A stretch of DNA of 64,000 nt from an uncultured Acetobacteraceae bacterium (GCA_903907955.1 CAIVPZ010000038.1:1-64000); one strand, 5' to 3'. Positions 16,501-24,473 are shown, counted from the stretch's first letter. Program-made: numbers and translations. The notes: generated by a model not told the origin, from the letters alone.

Positions 16501-17360
16501 ACGCCCAGTCCCATGGGCTTGCCTTGCGCGTGGTTCCGTGCGGGCTGGTGATCCGCAGCGATCCGCGCCTGCTGGAGCAGATGCTCCGCAACCTGCTGTC
16601 GAACGCCCTGAAATACACGCAGCAGGGCAAGGTGCTGCTCGGCTGCCGCCGGCACGCCGGCGTGCTGAGCATCGAGGTCTGGGACACCGGAGTCGGCATC
16701 CCCGAGGCCGAACTGCAGCTGATCTTCGAGGAGTACTATCAACTCGACAACGCCGCGCGCCAGCGCAGCCACGGCCTCGGCCTTGGTCTGGCGATCGTGC
16801 AGCGGCTGGGCAACCTGCTGGGGCATCGGGTGCGGGTGCGCTCGCGTCCGGGCAAGGGCTCGGTGTTTGCCATCGAGACGGTGCTGCCGCCTTGTGGCGC
16901 GCCGGCACGGCTTGCAGGCGAGGAAACCGGCCGTGATGGCGGTGGCAGCGAAGCGGTCCACCCGACCGGCACGATCCTCGTGATCGATGATGATGCCGAG
17001 GTTTGCGATATTCTCGAACTCCTGCTCACGGAGGAAGGTCACGTGGCCGCGGTGGCGCATGATGGCGTCGCGGCGCTGGAACTGGTGGCGCGGCAATCCC
17101 TCCAGCCCGATCTCATCCTGGCGGATTACAACCTGCCGAGGGGCATGAACGGGCTTCAGCTTGCCGCGAAGCTGCGGGAGAGTTTTCGCCGGGACATCCC
17201 GGTGATCATCCTGACCGGGGATATTTCGAGCAGGACCTTGCACGACATCGCGCAGCAGAACTGCGTGCCGCTGAGCAAACCGGTGCGGCTGGCGGAACTG
17301 ACGGACGTGATCCGGCGGGTTCTGCCGGTGGCGCAATCGGCGGTGAACGCGCGCGGGTGA
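13599..17360 (+). CDS. CheB-CheR-PAS-histidine kinase-receiver fusion protein
   Basis: The 1253-residue protein holds, in order: a CheB methylesterase domain (GIGASAGG with Ser48, VQHLDP, GADGSLGVK); a CheR methyltransferase domain (YKEGTLRRRIERRM, WIAGCSTGEETYS near residue 342); a coiled coil of NEE/SLNEEL repeats (about 668-744); a CheR-type PAS domain; a HisKA domain with His888 in AASHDLRQPLQ; an HATPase with GLGLGLAIVQRLG; and a C-terminal receiver with Asp1176 in ILADYNLPRG. Such proteins join adaptation-type methyl chemistry to kinase signalling and often act in general stress control. No chemotaxis genes adjoin it. ATG 13599 is likely; ATG 13662 and TTG 13584 are alternatives. Confidence 0.93.
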   Translation: MPRRPRERNAEISESPALPDNMTHPRSSRHDQPPRAPFPGTVVGIGASAGGLDACRKLLSALPAGNGMAFVLVQHLDPTHESMMADLLAGSTPMTVEQATDGMPIAPDHVYVIPPGTYLAVSDGALRLSPPQAPHGARLPFDFLLHALAEACGARAVAVVLSGTGADGSLGVKSVQAQGGLVIAQDPGEAAFDGMPRSAIMTGAVDLVLPLAKIPAALLDHDRRLAHLPVSGAGAKDCLATIIELLRAQTAHDFTLYKEGTLRRRIERRMAMSAAGTGGMERYLDLLRSDPGELDLLAKELLINVTSFFRDQKVFDLLAERIIPGLVRAHPPGQTLRIWIAGCSTGEETYSLAMLFQEAIAAAKSNNKLQIFASDVDPDAIAIAREGLYPANIAADLSSERIARFLLKEGEYYRVQPELRGVVVFAVQDVLSDPPFSRLDLVSCRNLLIYLLPEAQAKVITLFHFALREGGILLLGTAETVGDAGNRFEAISEVDRVYRRIGRSRLGEFGSLTRTGDGVRVRARPAPGPAPSRQAALADLCRRLVLETFSPAAVLINHRHECLYFLGPTERYLRVAPGHATHDLLAMAQPGLRGRLRAAIQQVRQENTRTVIPDIRLNQNGQMAAFSIDVRPVATADEDLLLVCFVDAPPQAQTSGASVPPEAVSRVAELERELEATRTELQGAIRNLEVSIEEQKALNEEALSVNEEFQSANEELLTSKEELQSLNEELAALNSQLQETLERQRTTANDLQNVLFSTDVATLFLDSSFNIRFFTPATRLLFNVIPGDVGRPLADLHSLADDGTLLSDARDVLQTRTPREREIETRNGAWFIRRILPYRTQDNGAEGVVITFADTTERRRTADALGAAMRTAELANVAKSRFLAAASHDLRQPLQTLVLLQGLLARTVVDEKAQRLLARFDRTLNTMSAMLNTLLDINQIESGAVQPRIVDFAIDDLLERLRDEFTFHAQSHGLALRVVPCGLVIRSDPRLLEQMLRNLLSNALKYTQQGKVLLGCRRHAGVLSIEVWDTGVGIPEAELQLIFEEYYQLDNAARQRSHGLGLGLAIVQRLGNLLGHRVRVRSRPGKGSVFAIETVLPPCGAPARLAGEETGRDGGGSEAVHPTGTILVIDDDAEVCDILELLLTEEGHVAAVAHDGVAALELVARQSLQPDLILADYNLPRGMNGLQLAAKLRESFRRDIPVIILTGDISSRTLHDIAQQNCVPLSKPVRLAELTDVIRRVLPVAQSAVNARG

Positions 17361-17390
17361 AGCCTGCCGCAGGCGCCAGCGGGCTTTCAG

Positions 17391-17410
17391 GCTGACCGTA
17401 AACGGTCAGC
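17391..17410 (+). terminator. Likely terminator hairpin after the CheB-CheR-kinase gene
   Basis: GCTGACCG and CGGTCAGC form a perfect 8-bp stem with a TAAA loop, 30 bases after the stop. The following CTCTTTGTTTTGG is moderately T-rich, so factor-independent termination is plausible but not certain. Confidence 0.55.
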
Positions 17411-17478
17411 GCGCTCTGGCTCTTTGTTTTGGCGAGCAACTTTGCCGGCCGGTTTTCGCCGGACTGGCCGGCGTTGCT

Positions 17479-17724
17479 CTATTCGCCGCCTGCTTTCCGG
17501 CCGGCGCCTTGCATGAAGCCTTCCATGGCCTTCTGCATCTCGGCGGCGCCGGCGGGCAGCAGGGCCATCCACTGGCGCATCATGTTCTCGGGGCTGATTT
17601 CGCCCACCGCCTGACGCATCCGCTCCTGCAGCGCCGCCTGCAGCGCCCCGAGGTCCGGCAGACCCAGGAACGTGCGCGCCTCTTCAGGGGTGCACTCGAC
17701 ATTGACGGTGATTTTCATGGCCAT
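17479..17724 (-). CDS. DUF6489-family small protein
   Basis: The 81-residue protein starts MAMKITVNVECTPEEARTFL and continues GLPDLGALQAALQERM and MMRQWMALLPAGAAEMQKAM. It combines one beta strand with helices and ends in a Gly-rich tail. This matches the alphaproteobacterial DUF6489 family, which has no known function; the Met-rich amphipathic helix resembles phasin-type helices (weak inference). The first of two ATGs (17724) is used. It is transcribed from the direction of the tRNA gene, about 60 bases away. Confidence 0.85.
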   Translation of the reverse strand: MAMKITVNVECTPEEARTFLGLPDLGALQAALQERMRQAVGEISPENMMRQWMALLPAGAAEMQKAMEGFMQGAGRKAGGE

Positions 17725-17784
17725 TCCCTTCCGGTGCCGCCACCCGCGACGCGCGCGCGGATGGCCACCATAGGGCAGGGGAAT

Positions 17785-17861
17785 TGGTCGGAGTGAGAGG
17801 ATTCGAACCTCCGGCCCCTGCGTCCCGAACACAGTGCTCTACCAGGCTGAGCTACACTCCG
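17785..17861 (-). tRNA. tRNA-Pro (anticodon CGG)
   Basis: Read on the minus strand, CGGAGTG pairs with CACTCCG as the acceptor stem. The D arm contains AGCTCAGCCTGGTAGAGC, the anticodon stem CTGTG/CGCAG frames loop TTCGGGA with anticodon CGG, and the T arm contains GGTTCGAATCC. The CCA end is encoded (17785-17787). The 77-nt gene decodes CCG, a preferred proline codon in such GC-rich DNA. Confidence 0.97.
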
Positions 17862-17909
17862 GCCGTGGGCCGCGCTATAGCGGTCGCCCCGAACGGGCGC
17901 AAGCCCGCC

Positions 17910-17985
17910 TTGCGGAATGGGGTCAAGGGGGCCACTGCCCCCTTGCGGGTCCAGGGCAGCGCCCTGGCCTTGCCTTGCCTAAAGC
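17910..17985. repeat. GC-rich hairpin repeat (CCAGGGC family), full copy
   Basis: It reads GGAATGGGGTCAAGGG, then GGCCACTGCCCCC, TTGCGGGT and the palindrome CCAGGGCAGCGCCCTGG at 17951-17967, then CCTTGCCTTGCC. The copy at 54720-54790 is nearly the same in the opposite direction. It lies between the tRNA and the LOG gene's stop codon. Confidence 0.75.
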
Positions 17986-18560
17986 CGCCCGGCCGCCCCC
18001 CCGTTCGCAGCGTGCAGGTGCTGCAACCGCTCGACCGTATGGCGCACCCCGTCGGTACGCTCGAACAATTGCCGCGCCTCCGGTGCTGCGAACCCGCTTT
18101 CGATCGCCGCCTCGATGGCGGCCAGCAGCGGTGCCGCCGAGCCGGCCACGTCGCAGACCAGGATCGGTTTGTCGTGCAGTTTCAACTGCCGCCAGGTGAT
18201 GATCTCGATGGTTTCGTCCAGCGTGCCGAGGCCGCCGGGCAGCGAGACGAAGGCGTCGGCCAGCTCGAACATGCGGCGTTTGCGGCTGTGCATGCTGTCG
18301 GTGATGATCAGTTCCGACACGCCTTCATGGGCGACCTCCCAGCGGGTGAGGAAGTCGGGGATGATGCCGATGACCTGGCCGCCCGCGGCCAGCGCGGCGT
18401 CGGCGAGCGCGCCCATCAGGCCGACGCGGCCGCCGCCATACACCAGGCGCATGCCTGTGCGTGCCATTGTGCGGCCGAGTTCGGTTGCGGCGGTGCGGAA
18501 GATGGGGTCATGGCCGGCATGGGCGCCGCAGAACACGGCGACGGTGTGGACGTCTGACAT
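17979..18560 (-). CDS. LOG-family protein (cytokinin riboside 5'-monophosphate phosphoribohydrolase type)
   Basis: The 193-residue Rossmann-like protein carries both family motifs: MHSRKRRMFE (the SMHxRK type) and SLPGGLGTLDETIEIITW (the PGGxGTxxE type), plus LVYGGGRVGLMG at the nucleotide-binding start. Family enzymes hydrolyse nucleotide 5'-monophosphates to a base and ribose 5-phosphate. In bacteria without cytokinins they are thought to act in nucleotide salvage or cleanup. Length is typical. Confidence 0.92.
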   Translation of the reverse strand: MSDVHTVAVFCGAHAGHDPIFRTAATELGRTMARTGMRLVYGGGRVGLMGALADAALAAGGQVIGIIPDFLTRWEVAHEGVSELIITDSMHSRKRRMFELADAFVSLPGGLGTLDETIEIITWRQLKLHDKPILVCDVAGSAAPLLAAIEAAIESGFAAPEARQLFERTDGVRHTVERLQHLHAANGGAAGRL

Positions 18561-18660
18561 GAGTCTCCTGGTGGGCTGCGACGGGCGGCCCCCGATGTCG
18601 GTTGCTCCGGCGGCGCCTGCAAGCGAATTTGCCGCGACTCAGTCAGTGCACGGGGGCGGG

Positions 18661-19095
18661 ATGGGCAGGTTGGGATGGATCGCCGGGGTGTTTTCGCTGC
18701 TGGCAATGGCAGCGGCGGCCGAGGCGCCGCAGGGGGGGGGGGCCGAACGGCGCGCGGGGGAGCATCGCGCCGGCGAGATCATGCGCGATCTGCGGGCCGA
18801 TCTCCTGGCCGGGCGCGACGTGCGGCCGCTCGAAGGGCAGGCGCAGCAGGTAGCGGACTGGGCGGCGCGGCTGCCGGCGCTGTTTCCGCCCGGCAGCGAT
18901 ACGGGCGAGACGAACGCGCTGGCGAACGTGTGGACGGACCGGCCCGGGTTCGGGCAGGCGGCCCTTGCCCTGGGCGAACCGGCGCGGCGGCTGGCGGCGG
19001 CGGCGCGCGCCGGCGACCGGGGCGGGTTCGCCGACGCCTATCGTGCCACCGCCGATGCCTGCGGCGCGTGCCACCGCAAGTTCCGCCGGCACTGA
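18661..19095 (+). CDS. Cytochrome c' (class II c-type cytochrome)
   Basis: The 144-residue protein has a signal peptide (about residues 1-20) and one haem-binding motif, CGACH, only a few residues before the C-terminus, followed by RKFRRH. A C-terminal CxxCH after a four-helix-bundle-sized domain is diagnostic of class II cytochromes c, which bind NO or handle electrons in the periplasm. Sequence such as DLRADLLAGRDVRPLEGQA and WTDRPGFGQAA fits the fold. The stop codon is the first three bases of repeat copy 3. The convergent b561-type gene beyond the repeat is a plausible redox partner (inference). Confidence 0.9.
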   Translation: MGRLGWIAGVFSLLAMAAAAEAPQGGGAERRAGEHRAGEIMRDLRADLLAGRDVRPLEGQAQQVADWAARLPALFPPGSDTGETNALANVWTDRPGFGQAALALGEPARRLAAAARAGDRGGFADAYRATADACGACHRKFRRH

Positions 19096-19197
19096 GAGTT
19101 TGTGAATGAATGCCCGCGACGCTCCGATCCGGCCGAAAACGCCCAATGATATCAGCTGGCTTTCACTCGCAAGTTCGATTGCTTGACAAGCTCTGAG
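19093..19197 (+). repeat. Stop-codon-associated palindromic repeat, copy 3
   Basis: It starts TGAGAGTTTGTGAATGAATG and ends CTTGACAAGCTCTGAG, with GATATCAGCTGGC and TCGCAAGTTCGATTGC between. The first TGA is the stop of the cytochrome c' gene. It fills almost the whole gap between that gene and the convergent cytochrome b561 gene. Confidence 0.88.
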
Positions 19198-19207
19198 CCA
19201 GCCGGTT

Positions 19208-19900
19208 TCAGACCTGGGTGGCCAGCGCCCACACCGCCACGCCGGCCAGCGCCAGCACCAGGGCGGCGCGGAGCGGGCTGACCAGCCGCGGCTGGCGGGT
19301 GGCGGCGGGCAGGCGCTTCACCCCGGTGATCATGGGCAGCACGAGGTTCTGCTTCTTCAGCCGCGCATAGGCGCCGATGGCCAGGATGTGCAGCACGATC
19401 AGCGTCGCCAGGAGGTAGAAGTTGATCGCATGCACATCGCCGGCGAGGCTGGCCACCTCCTGGCTGACGAATTTCACCAGCGGGCCGGCGGCGGCGTAGG
19501 CCTTGCCGTATTCCTCGGTGTTGAACAGGCCGGACACGATCTGCACGCCCAGCAGCAGCAGCATCCCCAGCACCATCCAGCCGCCGGCCGGGTTGTGGCC
19601 GACCTGGGTGTCCGGTGCCGGCTGGCGGATGCTGCGCAGGTGCCGCAGCGCCTTGGCGGGGCTGCCGAGGAACTGGCGGAAGCGTGCGGTCTCGCTGCCG
19701 ACGAAGCCCCAGATCACGCGGAACAGCAGCAGCGCCAGCAGGCTGTAGCCGGACAGCAGGTGGATTTGCATCCACCCGGCCTGCACGCTGACGAAGCTGA
19801 GCAGCACCAGCAGCACGATCGCCCAGTGGAACAGCCGGGTCGGGATGTCCCAGATGCGCATCGGGAGCATCATCGTGCGGTTGAAATCGCGCAGTGCCAT
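19208..19900 (-). CDS. Cytochrome b561-family membrane protein
   Basis: The 230-residue protein has four to five transmembrane helices. [17 protein letters not shown] opens the first helix with a haem-ligand-type His. [22 protein letters not shown] and [21 protein letters not shown] supply further His residues in the positions expected for di-haem b561/Ni-hydrogenase-type cytochromes b. It would move electrons between the quinone pool and a periplasmic partner. ATG 19900 precedes MALRDFNRT. It converges with the cytochrome c' gene, as such pairs often neighbour each other. Confidence 0.9.
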   Translation of the reverse strand: MALRDFNRTMMLPMRIWDIPTRLFHWAIVLLVLLSFVSVQAGWMQIHLLSGYSLLALLLFRVIWGFVGSETARFRQFLGSPAKALRHLRSIRQPAPDTQVGHNPAGGWMVLGMLLLLGVQIVSGLFNTEEYGKAYAAAGPLVKFVSQEVASLAGDVHAINFYLLATLIVLHILAIGAYARLKKQNLVLPMITGVKRLPAATRQPRLVSPLRAALVLALAGVAVWALATQV

Positions 19901-19958
19901 GCGGGCCTCCGTCGTTGCGTGTGCGGCGGCATCTTGACGGGAAACCGGCGGATGCGCG

Positions 19959-20798
19959 ATGCCCGGTTGCATGTTGACGATCGGGTTCTGGGAACACGAG
20001 GCCGCGCTGGCCTGGCAGCAGCAGCGGGCGCCCATCGTGGCGGCCGGGGTGGCGCTGGGGGCCTGGCTGCTGGGGCGGCTGCTGCGGTCGGCCTGGCTGC
20101 AGGCGGCGGCGGCCGGGCTGGGGCTGTGCGCCGGGTGGGGGCTGGCGGCGGGGGGGCTGACGCTGGCGCCGCGCCTGCCGGCCGAGCGGCTGCCGGTGCT
20201 TGCGGTGGCGGCGGTGGCGATCGGGCTGGCGGCGGATCTTGCCGGGCGGGCGACCTGGCTGGCCGGGGTCGTGCTGGCGGTCGCGGCCGGCTGGTGGCTG
20301 GCCGGGGCGCCGCGCGGCCACGCCGAGGCCGGCCTGCTGCTGGCGGAGATGGCCTGTCTGGCGCTGGCCGTGCTGCTGGTGCTGTGGCTGCTGCGGACGT
20401 CATCCGGCCCGTGGGCCGCTTCCGCCGCGGCGCTGGCGCTGTGGGGCGCGCTGCTGGCGATCGGGGCGCCGGCGGGCTGGGACGGGCTTGCCCTGGTGCT
20501 GCTGGCGGCGAGTGTCGGTCAGGTGGCGGCCCCGCAGGGGGCGGCCGTGGTCCGGCTGCCGATGGCGGCGGGGCTGGCCGGGATGGCGGGGCTGTCGGTG
20601 CTGGTGCTGGGGCGGCTCGGCCGGGGTGGGGTGTCGCGCGTCGATCTGGTTGCGCTGGCGCCGGTGCTGGCGATCTGGGCGCTGCCGCGGCTGGCGGCGC
20701 GGCTGCCGTGGGCCGGCGGGGTGGTGGCCGCGCTGGCCGCTTCGGCGCTGGCGGCGGGGGTGGTCTGGGGGGCGGGCCGGATCCTGCTGGGGCGCTGA
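19959..20798 (+). CDS. Polytopic membrane protein of unknown function
   Basis: The 279-residue protein is almost wholly hydrophobic, with about nine to ten predicted membrane segments rich in Ala, Leu, Gly and Trp (for example [17 protein letters not shown] and [13 protein letters not shown]). No catalytic motif is evident and I recognise no family. It is divergent from the b561 gene with 58 bases between starts. MLTIGF at 19971 is a possible later start. The extreme GC and composition make spurious translation conceivable, but the continuous hydrophobic periodicity argues for a real protein. Confidence 0.6.
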   Translation: MPGCMLTIGFWEHEAALAWQQQRAPIVAAGVALGAWLLGRLLRSAWLQAAAAGLGLCAGWGLAAGGLTLAPRLPAERLPVLAVAAVAIGLAADLAGRATWLAGVVLAVAAGWWLAGAPRGHAEAGLLLAEMACLALAVLLVLWLLRTSSGPWAASAAALALWGALLAIGAPAGWDGLALVLLAASVGQVAAPQGAAVVRLPMAAGLAGMAGLSVLVLGRLGRGGVSRVDLVALAPVLAIWALPRLAARLPWAGGVVAALAASALAAGVVWGAGRILLGR

Positions 20799-20809
20799 GC
20801 CACCGGTGG

Positions 20810-21286
20810 TCAGGCGCCGGGCGCGGCGGCGGCGTTGACCACGCGTTCGACCCCCACCCCCTCGGCCAGCAGGTCGAGATACGGGGCGAGGCGCAGCAGG
20901 AACAGGGTGAGCTCGCTAACCAGTTCCTCCGCACTGGTGGGCAGGGCGAGCTGTATCAGCGCCTGGGCCACGATGCGGTGGTCGGCCAGCAGCACCAGCT
21001 TCCAGCCCGGCGGCAGCGTTTCCGGCAGCGCCCGCAGGGCGGCGAAGGCGGTCTGGCGGGGCAGCGTTCCCGGCCCGCCGGGCCGGCCGGTGCTGGGGAC
21101 GCGCCCGAGCACGGCCTGCAGTGCCAGCGTTCCCCCCTCCGGTCCCGCGTCGGTCAGGCGTGCGTGCAGCACATGATCGCGCCAGGTGACGCGGAACGAT
21201 GGGAACCGCTCCGGCGTGCCGGGGCTGAGACGCCCGTTGCCATTGACGAGGAACGGGCCGAGGGTGAACGGGACATCGAGCCGCAT
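20810..21286 (-). CDS. Conserved hypothetical protein
   Basis: The 158-residue protein starts [20 protein letters not shown]. It has a beta-rich first part ([14 protein letters not shown]) and a helical C-terminal half ([32 protein letters not shown]). No signal peptide or recognised motif is present. It is divergent from psd, with 87 bases between starts, which must hold both promoters. Confidence 0.65.
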   Translation of the reverse strand: MRLDVPFTLGPFLVNGNGRLSPGTPERFPSFRVTWRDHVLHARLTDAGPEGGTLALQAVLGRVPSTGRPGGPGTLPRQTAFAALRALPETLPPGWKLVLLADHRIVAQALIQLALPTSAEELVSELTLFLLRLAPYLDLLAEGVGVERVVNAAAAPGA

Positions 21287-21373
21287 GATGGCCTCCAGGT
21301 CGGGAGGCCGACCTTGCCGCGCGGGCATGAAGCATCCATAAACGCCGCTTTCCTGCGGGGTCCACGAAGCACC

Positions 21374-22045
21374 ATGTCCGTCGTCGATAGCATGCGCCTT
21401 GTGCTGGCGCCGCCTCATCCGGCCGGCTATCCGTTCATCGCGGCCGGGCTGGCGGTTTTTTTCGTGGGCCTGCCGCTGGCCGGCTGGCTGGCCTGGATCG
21501 GGCTGCTGGCCACGCTGTTCTGCCTGTATTTTTTCCGCGACCCTGAGCGGGTGCCGCCGCCGCATCCCGGGCTGGCGCTGGCGCCGGCCGACGGCCGGGT
21601 GGTTTCCATCACCCCCGCGGCGCCGCCGAAGGAACTCGGGCTGGGGCCGGCACTGCGCCCGCGGGTGTCGATCTTCCTCTCGGTGCTCAATGTGCACGTC
21701 AACCGCATGCCGGTGGACGGCACGGTGATCCGCAAGGCGTATCATCACGGCAAGATGCTCAACGCCGCCCTGGACAAGGCCAGCGAGGAGAACGAGCGCA
21801 ACGCGCTGGCGGTGCGCCTGCCGGACGGGCGTGACGTGGCGGTGGTGCAGATCGCCGGGCTGATCGCGCGGCGCATCGTGTGCGACGTCTCCGAGGGCAG
21901 CGTGGTGCGGGCCGGCGAGCGCTTCGGCATCATCCGGTTCGGCAGCCGCACCGACCTGTATCTGCCCGAGGGGGTGCAGCCACTGGTGTCGGTGGGCCAG
22001 ACCATGATTGGCGGCGAGACGGTCATCGCCGATCTGGGGGCGTGA
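21374..22045 (+). CDS. psd: Phosphatidylserine decarboxylase proenzyme (short, PSD-A type)
   Basis: The 223-residue length matches the short alphaproteobacterial enzyme. Two N-terminal membrane helices are followed by [36 protein letters not shown] and ENERNALAV. The cleavage site is in [13 protein letters not shown], where Gly-Ser self-cleaves so the Ser becomes the pyruvoyl cofactor. It turns phosphatidylserine into phosphatidylethanolamine at the inner membrane. Its stop overlaps the pssA start (TGATG), so substrate-making and substrate-using enzymes are coupled. Confidence 0.96.
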   Translation: MSVVDSMRLVLAPPHPAGYPFIAAGLAVFFVGLPLAGWLAWIGLLATLFCLYFFRDPERVPPPHPGLALAPADGRVVSITPAAPPKELGLGPALRPRVSIFLSVLNVHVNRMPVDGTVIRKAYHHGKMLNAALDKASEENERNALAVRLPDGRDVAVVQIAGLIARRIVCDVSEGSVVRAGERFGIIRFGSRTDLYLPEGVQPLVSVGQTMIGGETVIADLGA

Positions 22046-22905
22046 TGGGCGCGCCTTTCCCCGGGTCCCGTGCGGCGCCGATCGCGTTGCTGCGCCGGCG
22101 GTTCCGCCACCCCAGGCGACCCCGCTTCAAGGGGCCGTCCTTCAACCGGATGGTGCCCAACCTGCTGACCATGCTCGGCCTGTGTGCCGGGCTCACCTCC
22201 ATTCGCTTTGCCATCGAAGGGCGCTTCGGTTCCGCGGCGGTGGCGATCCTGGTGGCGGCCTGCATCGACGGGCTGGACGGGCGCATCGCCCGGCTGCTGA
22301 AGGCCACCTCGCGGTTCGGCGCCGAGTTCGACAGCCTGGCCGACTTCCTGTGCTTCGGCGTGGCGCCGGCGTTCGTGCTGTATCTGTGGACGCTCCAGTC
22401 ATGGCACGGCTACGGCTTCATGCCCTGCCTGATGTTCGCGGTGTGCATGGCGCTTCGGCTGGCGCGCTTCAATGCCGCGCTGGACGCGCCGCACCCCGCC
22501 TACACCTACAATTTCTTCACCGGCGTGCCCGCCCCGGCCGGCGCGGGCCTGGTGCTGTTCCCGCTGTTCCTGGGGCTGGAGGCGAAGTGGCTGGGCGCGG
22601 ACTGGCTGCTGCATGTGGCGCAGTTCCCGCCGTTCTGCGCCGCCGTGCTGATCGGCACCGCGCTGCTGCTGGTGTCCACCCTGCCAGTATGGAGCTTCAA
22701 GAATTTCAAGGTGCCGGCGCAATACGTGCTGCCGCTGCTGCTCGGCACCGGGCTGTTCGCCGCGTTGCTGGTGGCCGACCCCTGGGCGGCGCTGGCGGCG
22801 GGCGGGCTGGTTTATCTCGGCATGCTGCCGTTCAGCGTCCGCAGCTTCCGCCGCCTCAAGCGCGCGGCGGAAGAGGAGGAGGCGAACGTCGGGCCGCCTG
22901 CCTGA
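22045..22905 (+). CDS. pssA: CDP-diacylglycerol--serine O-phosphatidyltransferase
   Basis: The 286-residue membrane protein carries the CDP-alcohol phosphotransferase signature DGLDGRIARLL...FGAEFDSLADF, with all three metal-binding Asp pairs. Eight or so helices follow, including VPAPAGAGLVLFP and VWSFKNFKVP, typical of PssA. It makes phosphatidylserine from CDP-diacylglycerol and serine, feeding the overlapping psd product. A basic N-terminal extension (about 30 residues, with PRRPRFKGPSFNRMVPN) is usual for this subtype. ATG 22045 overlaps the psd stop by one base. Confidence 0.96.
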   Translation: MGAPFPGSRAAPIALLRRRFRHPRRPRFKGPSFNRMVPNLLTMLGLCAGLTSIRFAIEGRFGSAAVAILVAACIDGLDGRIARLLKATSRFGAEFDSLADFLCFGVAPAFVLYLWTLQSWHGYGFMPCLMFAVCMALRLARFNAALDAPHPAYTYNFFTGVPAPAGAGLVLFPLFLGLEAKWLGADWLLHVAQFPPFCAAVLIGTALLLVSTLPVWSFKNFKVPAQYVLPLLLGTGLFAALLVADPWAALAAGGLVYLGMLPFSVRSFRRLKRAAEEEEANVGPPA

Positions 22906-22924
22906 TGGCGGCCAAGCCAACCTG

Positions 22925-23055
22925 CGCAATGACCCGGGGCGCAGCCCCGGACCCCGCCAGGAGGCTTCGCCTCCTGGACCTCCACCAGGGGCTTCGCCCC
23001 TGGACCCCATCAGATGAACGGGGAGCAGGGGCCTGTGGCCCCTGCCGGGTCCAGG
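22925..23055. repeat. Four consecutive GC-rich hairpins between convergent genes
   Basis: Four palindromes stand in line: 22934-22950 (CCGGGGCGCAGCCCCGG), 22957-22977 (CCAGGAGG-CTTCG-CCTCCTGG), 22985-23003 (CCAGGGG-CTTCG-CCCCTGG) and 23026-23044 (CAGGGGCC-TGT-GGCCCCTG). They are joined by GGACC(CC) linkers. Two carry stable UUCG-like loops. Lying between convergent pssA and nitronate monooxygenase genes, they could end transcription from both sides. They resemble the CCAGGGC repeat family seen elsewhere in the window. Confidence 0.75.
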
Positions 23056-23060
23056 GCTTG

Positions 23061-24473
23061 TTACCGCCCGCTCAGAATACGCTCGACCAGTTGCCGCACG
23101 GTCGGAATGAACCCGTTGCTGTAGAACGGATCAGACGCGAAGCGATAGGCGTTGTGGCCGCTGAACATCAGGTTGTGCTCCACCGCTTCCTCCTTGTCGC
23201 TCTCGTGGGCGATGGCCTGCAGTGTCTTCTGGATGCAGAAGCTGCGCGGGTCGGCCTTCTTGCCGCTGGTGAAGTCCGGCTCATGCTGCGCCCAGTTGGA
23301 GAACCGGCACTGGCTCAGGCAGCCCATGCAGGACACCTGGTCGGCAATGATCTCGCGCGCACGCTCCGGCGTGACGAACACCAGCGTCGAGTCCGGTGTC
23401 CGCATCGCCTCGGTGAAACCTTCAGCCTCCCAGCCATGCACCCGTTCCAGGTCGGCCGGCGTCAGGTAGGTCGGGCGCTTGCGCGGGCCGACGCCGTACT
23501 CGGCCACGTGCTCGCCGACCGCCTCGGGTGAATAGGCCACCTGGCGCTCGTTGCGCTCACGCAGTTCCTGGATGAAGCCGTTGTTCACCGCCGACGAATA
23601 GAAACCGGTCGGGCTGAAGCGGTTGAGAAACACGTCGCCGGCCTTCAGGGTCAGCAGCCGCTGCTTCCAGGCGTTGCCGATCGGGCTTTCCATGGTCAAC
23701 AGCGGCCGGGTGCCGAACTGGAAGGCAATCGGCCCCAGTTCGGGGTTGTCGATCCAGTCCTGCCACTCCTCCAGCCACCAGATGCCGCCGGCCATGATGA
23801 TCGGCGTGTCGCCGAGGCCGAATTCGCGCATCAGCTTGCGCAGCGCCAGCACCCGCGGGAAGGGGCTTTCCGGCTTCTGCGGGTCCTCGACGTTGGACAG
23901 CCCGTTATGGCCGCCGGCCAGCCAGGGGTCCTCGTAGACCACGCCGCCCAGGAATGCCGCCGCCTTGTGATAGGCGCGCTTCCACAGCGCCCCGAAGGCG
24001 CGCGCCGAGGAAACGATCGGGTAGTAGTGCACGTTGAACCGCGCGGCGATCTCGGCCAGGCGATAGGGCATGCCGGCGCCGCAGGTGATGCCGTGGATCA
24101 GGCCCCTTGCACCTTCCAGCATGCCGGTCATGATCCGCTCGGCGCCGCCCCCCTCCCACAGCACGTTGGCGTGGATGCGGCCCGCGCCGCCGGCGATGTC
24201 GTGCGCCCGGCGGGCCTGGGCGATGCCGCCCTGGATGCCGTACGCCACCATCTCCTCGTGCCGCTCCCGACGGGTGCGGCCGTTATAGACCTGCGGAATG
24301 ATCCGCCCGTCATCGTCGTAGCTGTCGGCGTTCACCGCGCTGAGCGTGCCGGCGCCGCCTCCGGCGGCCCAGTGCCCGGCGGTGATGCCGTTCGAAATCG
24401 CCACGCCCTTACCGCCCTCGACGAGCGGTAGAACATCGACGCCGCCCATCCGGATCGCGTTGATCGCCTTCAT
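23061..24473 (-). CDS. Nitronate monooxygenase-family flavoprotein
   Basis: The 470-residue protein has a TIM-barrel NMO/2-nitropropane dioxygenase plan: GVDVLPLVEGGKGVAISNG, IHGITCGAGMPYRLAEIAARF, YYPIVSSARAFGALWKRAY, GGVVYEDPWLAGGHNGLSN and IIMAGGIWW form the FMN-binding barrel. These enzymes oxidise nitronates such as propionate-3-nitronate, using FMN and oxygen. It is longer than the usual 320-380 residues because of a C-terminal extension with a cysteine group (SCMGCLSQCRF) and another late Cys. ATG 24473 (MKAINAIR) is the best start. Precise substrate is uncertain. Confidence 0.85.
   Translation of the reverse strand: MKAINAIRMGGVDVLPLVEGGKGVAISNGITAGHWAAGGGAGTLSAVNADSYDDDGRIIPQVYNGRTRRERHEEMVAYGIQGGIAQARRAHDIAGGAGRIHANVLWEGGGAERIMTGMLEGARGLIHGITCGAGMPYRLAEIAARFNVHYYPIVSSARAFGALWKRAYHKAAAFLGGVVYEDPWLAGGHNGLSNVEDPQKPESPFPRVLALRKLMREFGLGDTPIIMAGGIWWLEEWQDWIDNPELGPIAFQFGTRPLLTMESPIGNAWKQRLLTLKAGDVFLNRFSPTGFYSSAVNNGFIQELRERNERQVAYSPEAVGEHVAEYGVGPRKRPTYLTPADLERVHGWEAEGFTEAMRTPDSTLVFVTPERAREIIADQVSCMGCLSQCRFSNWAQHEPDFTSGKKADPRSFCIQKTLQAIAHESDKEEAVEHNLMFSGHNAYRFASDPFYSNGFIPTVRQLVERILSGR

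Noticed and set aside
15216-17336. A 706-codon open frame opposite the CheB-CheR-kinase gene
   Set aside because: Same mirror effect; the sense frame has intact catalytic motifs throughout and the antisense product has none.
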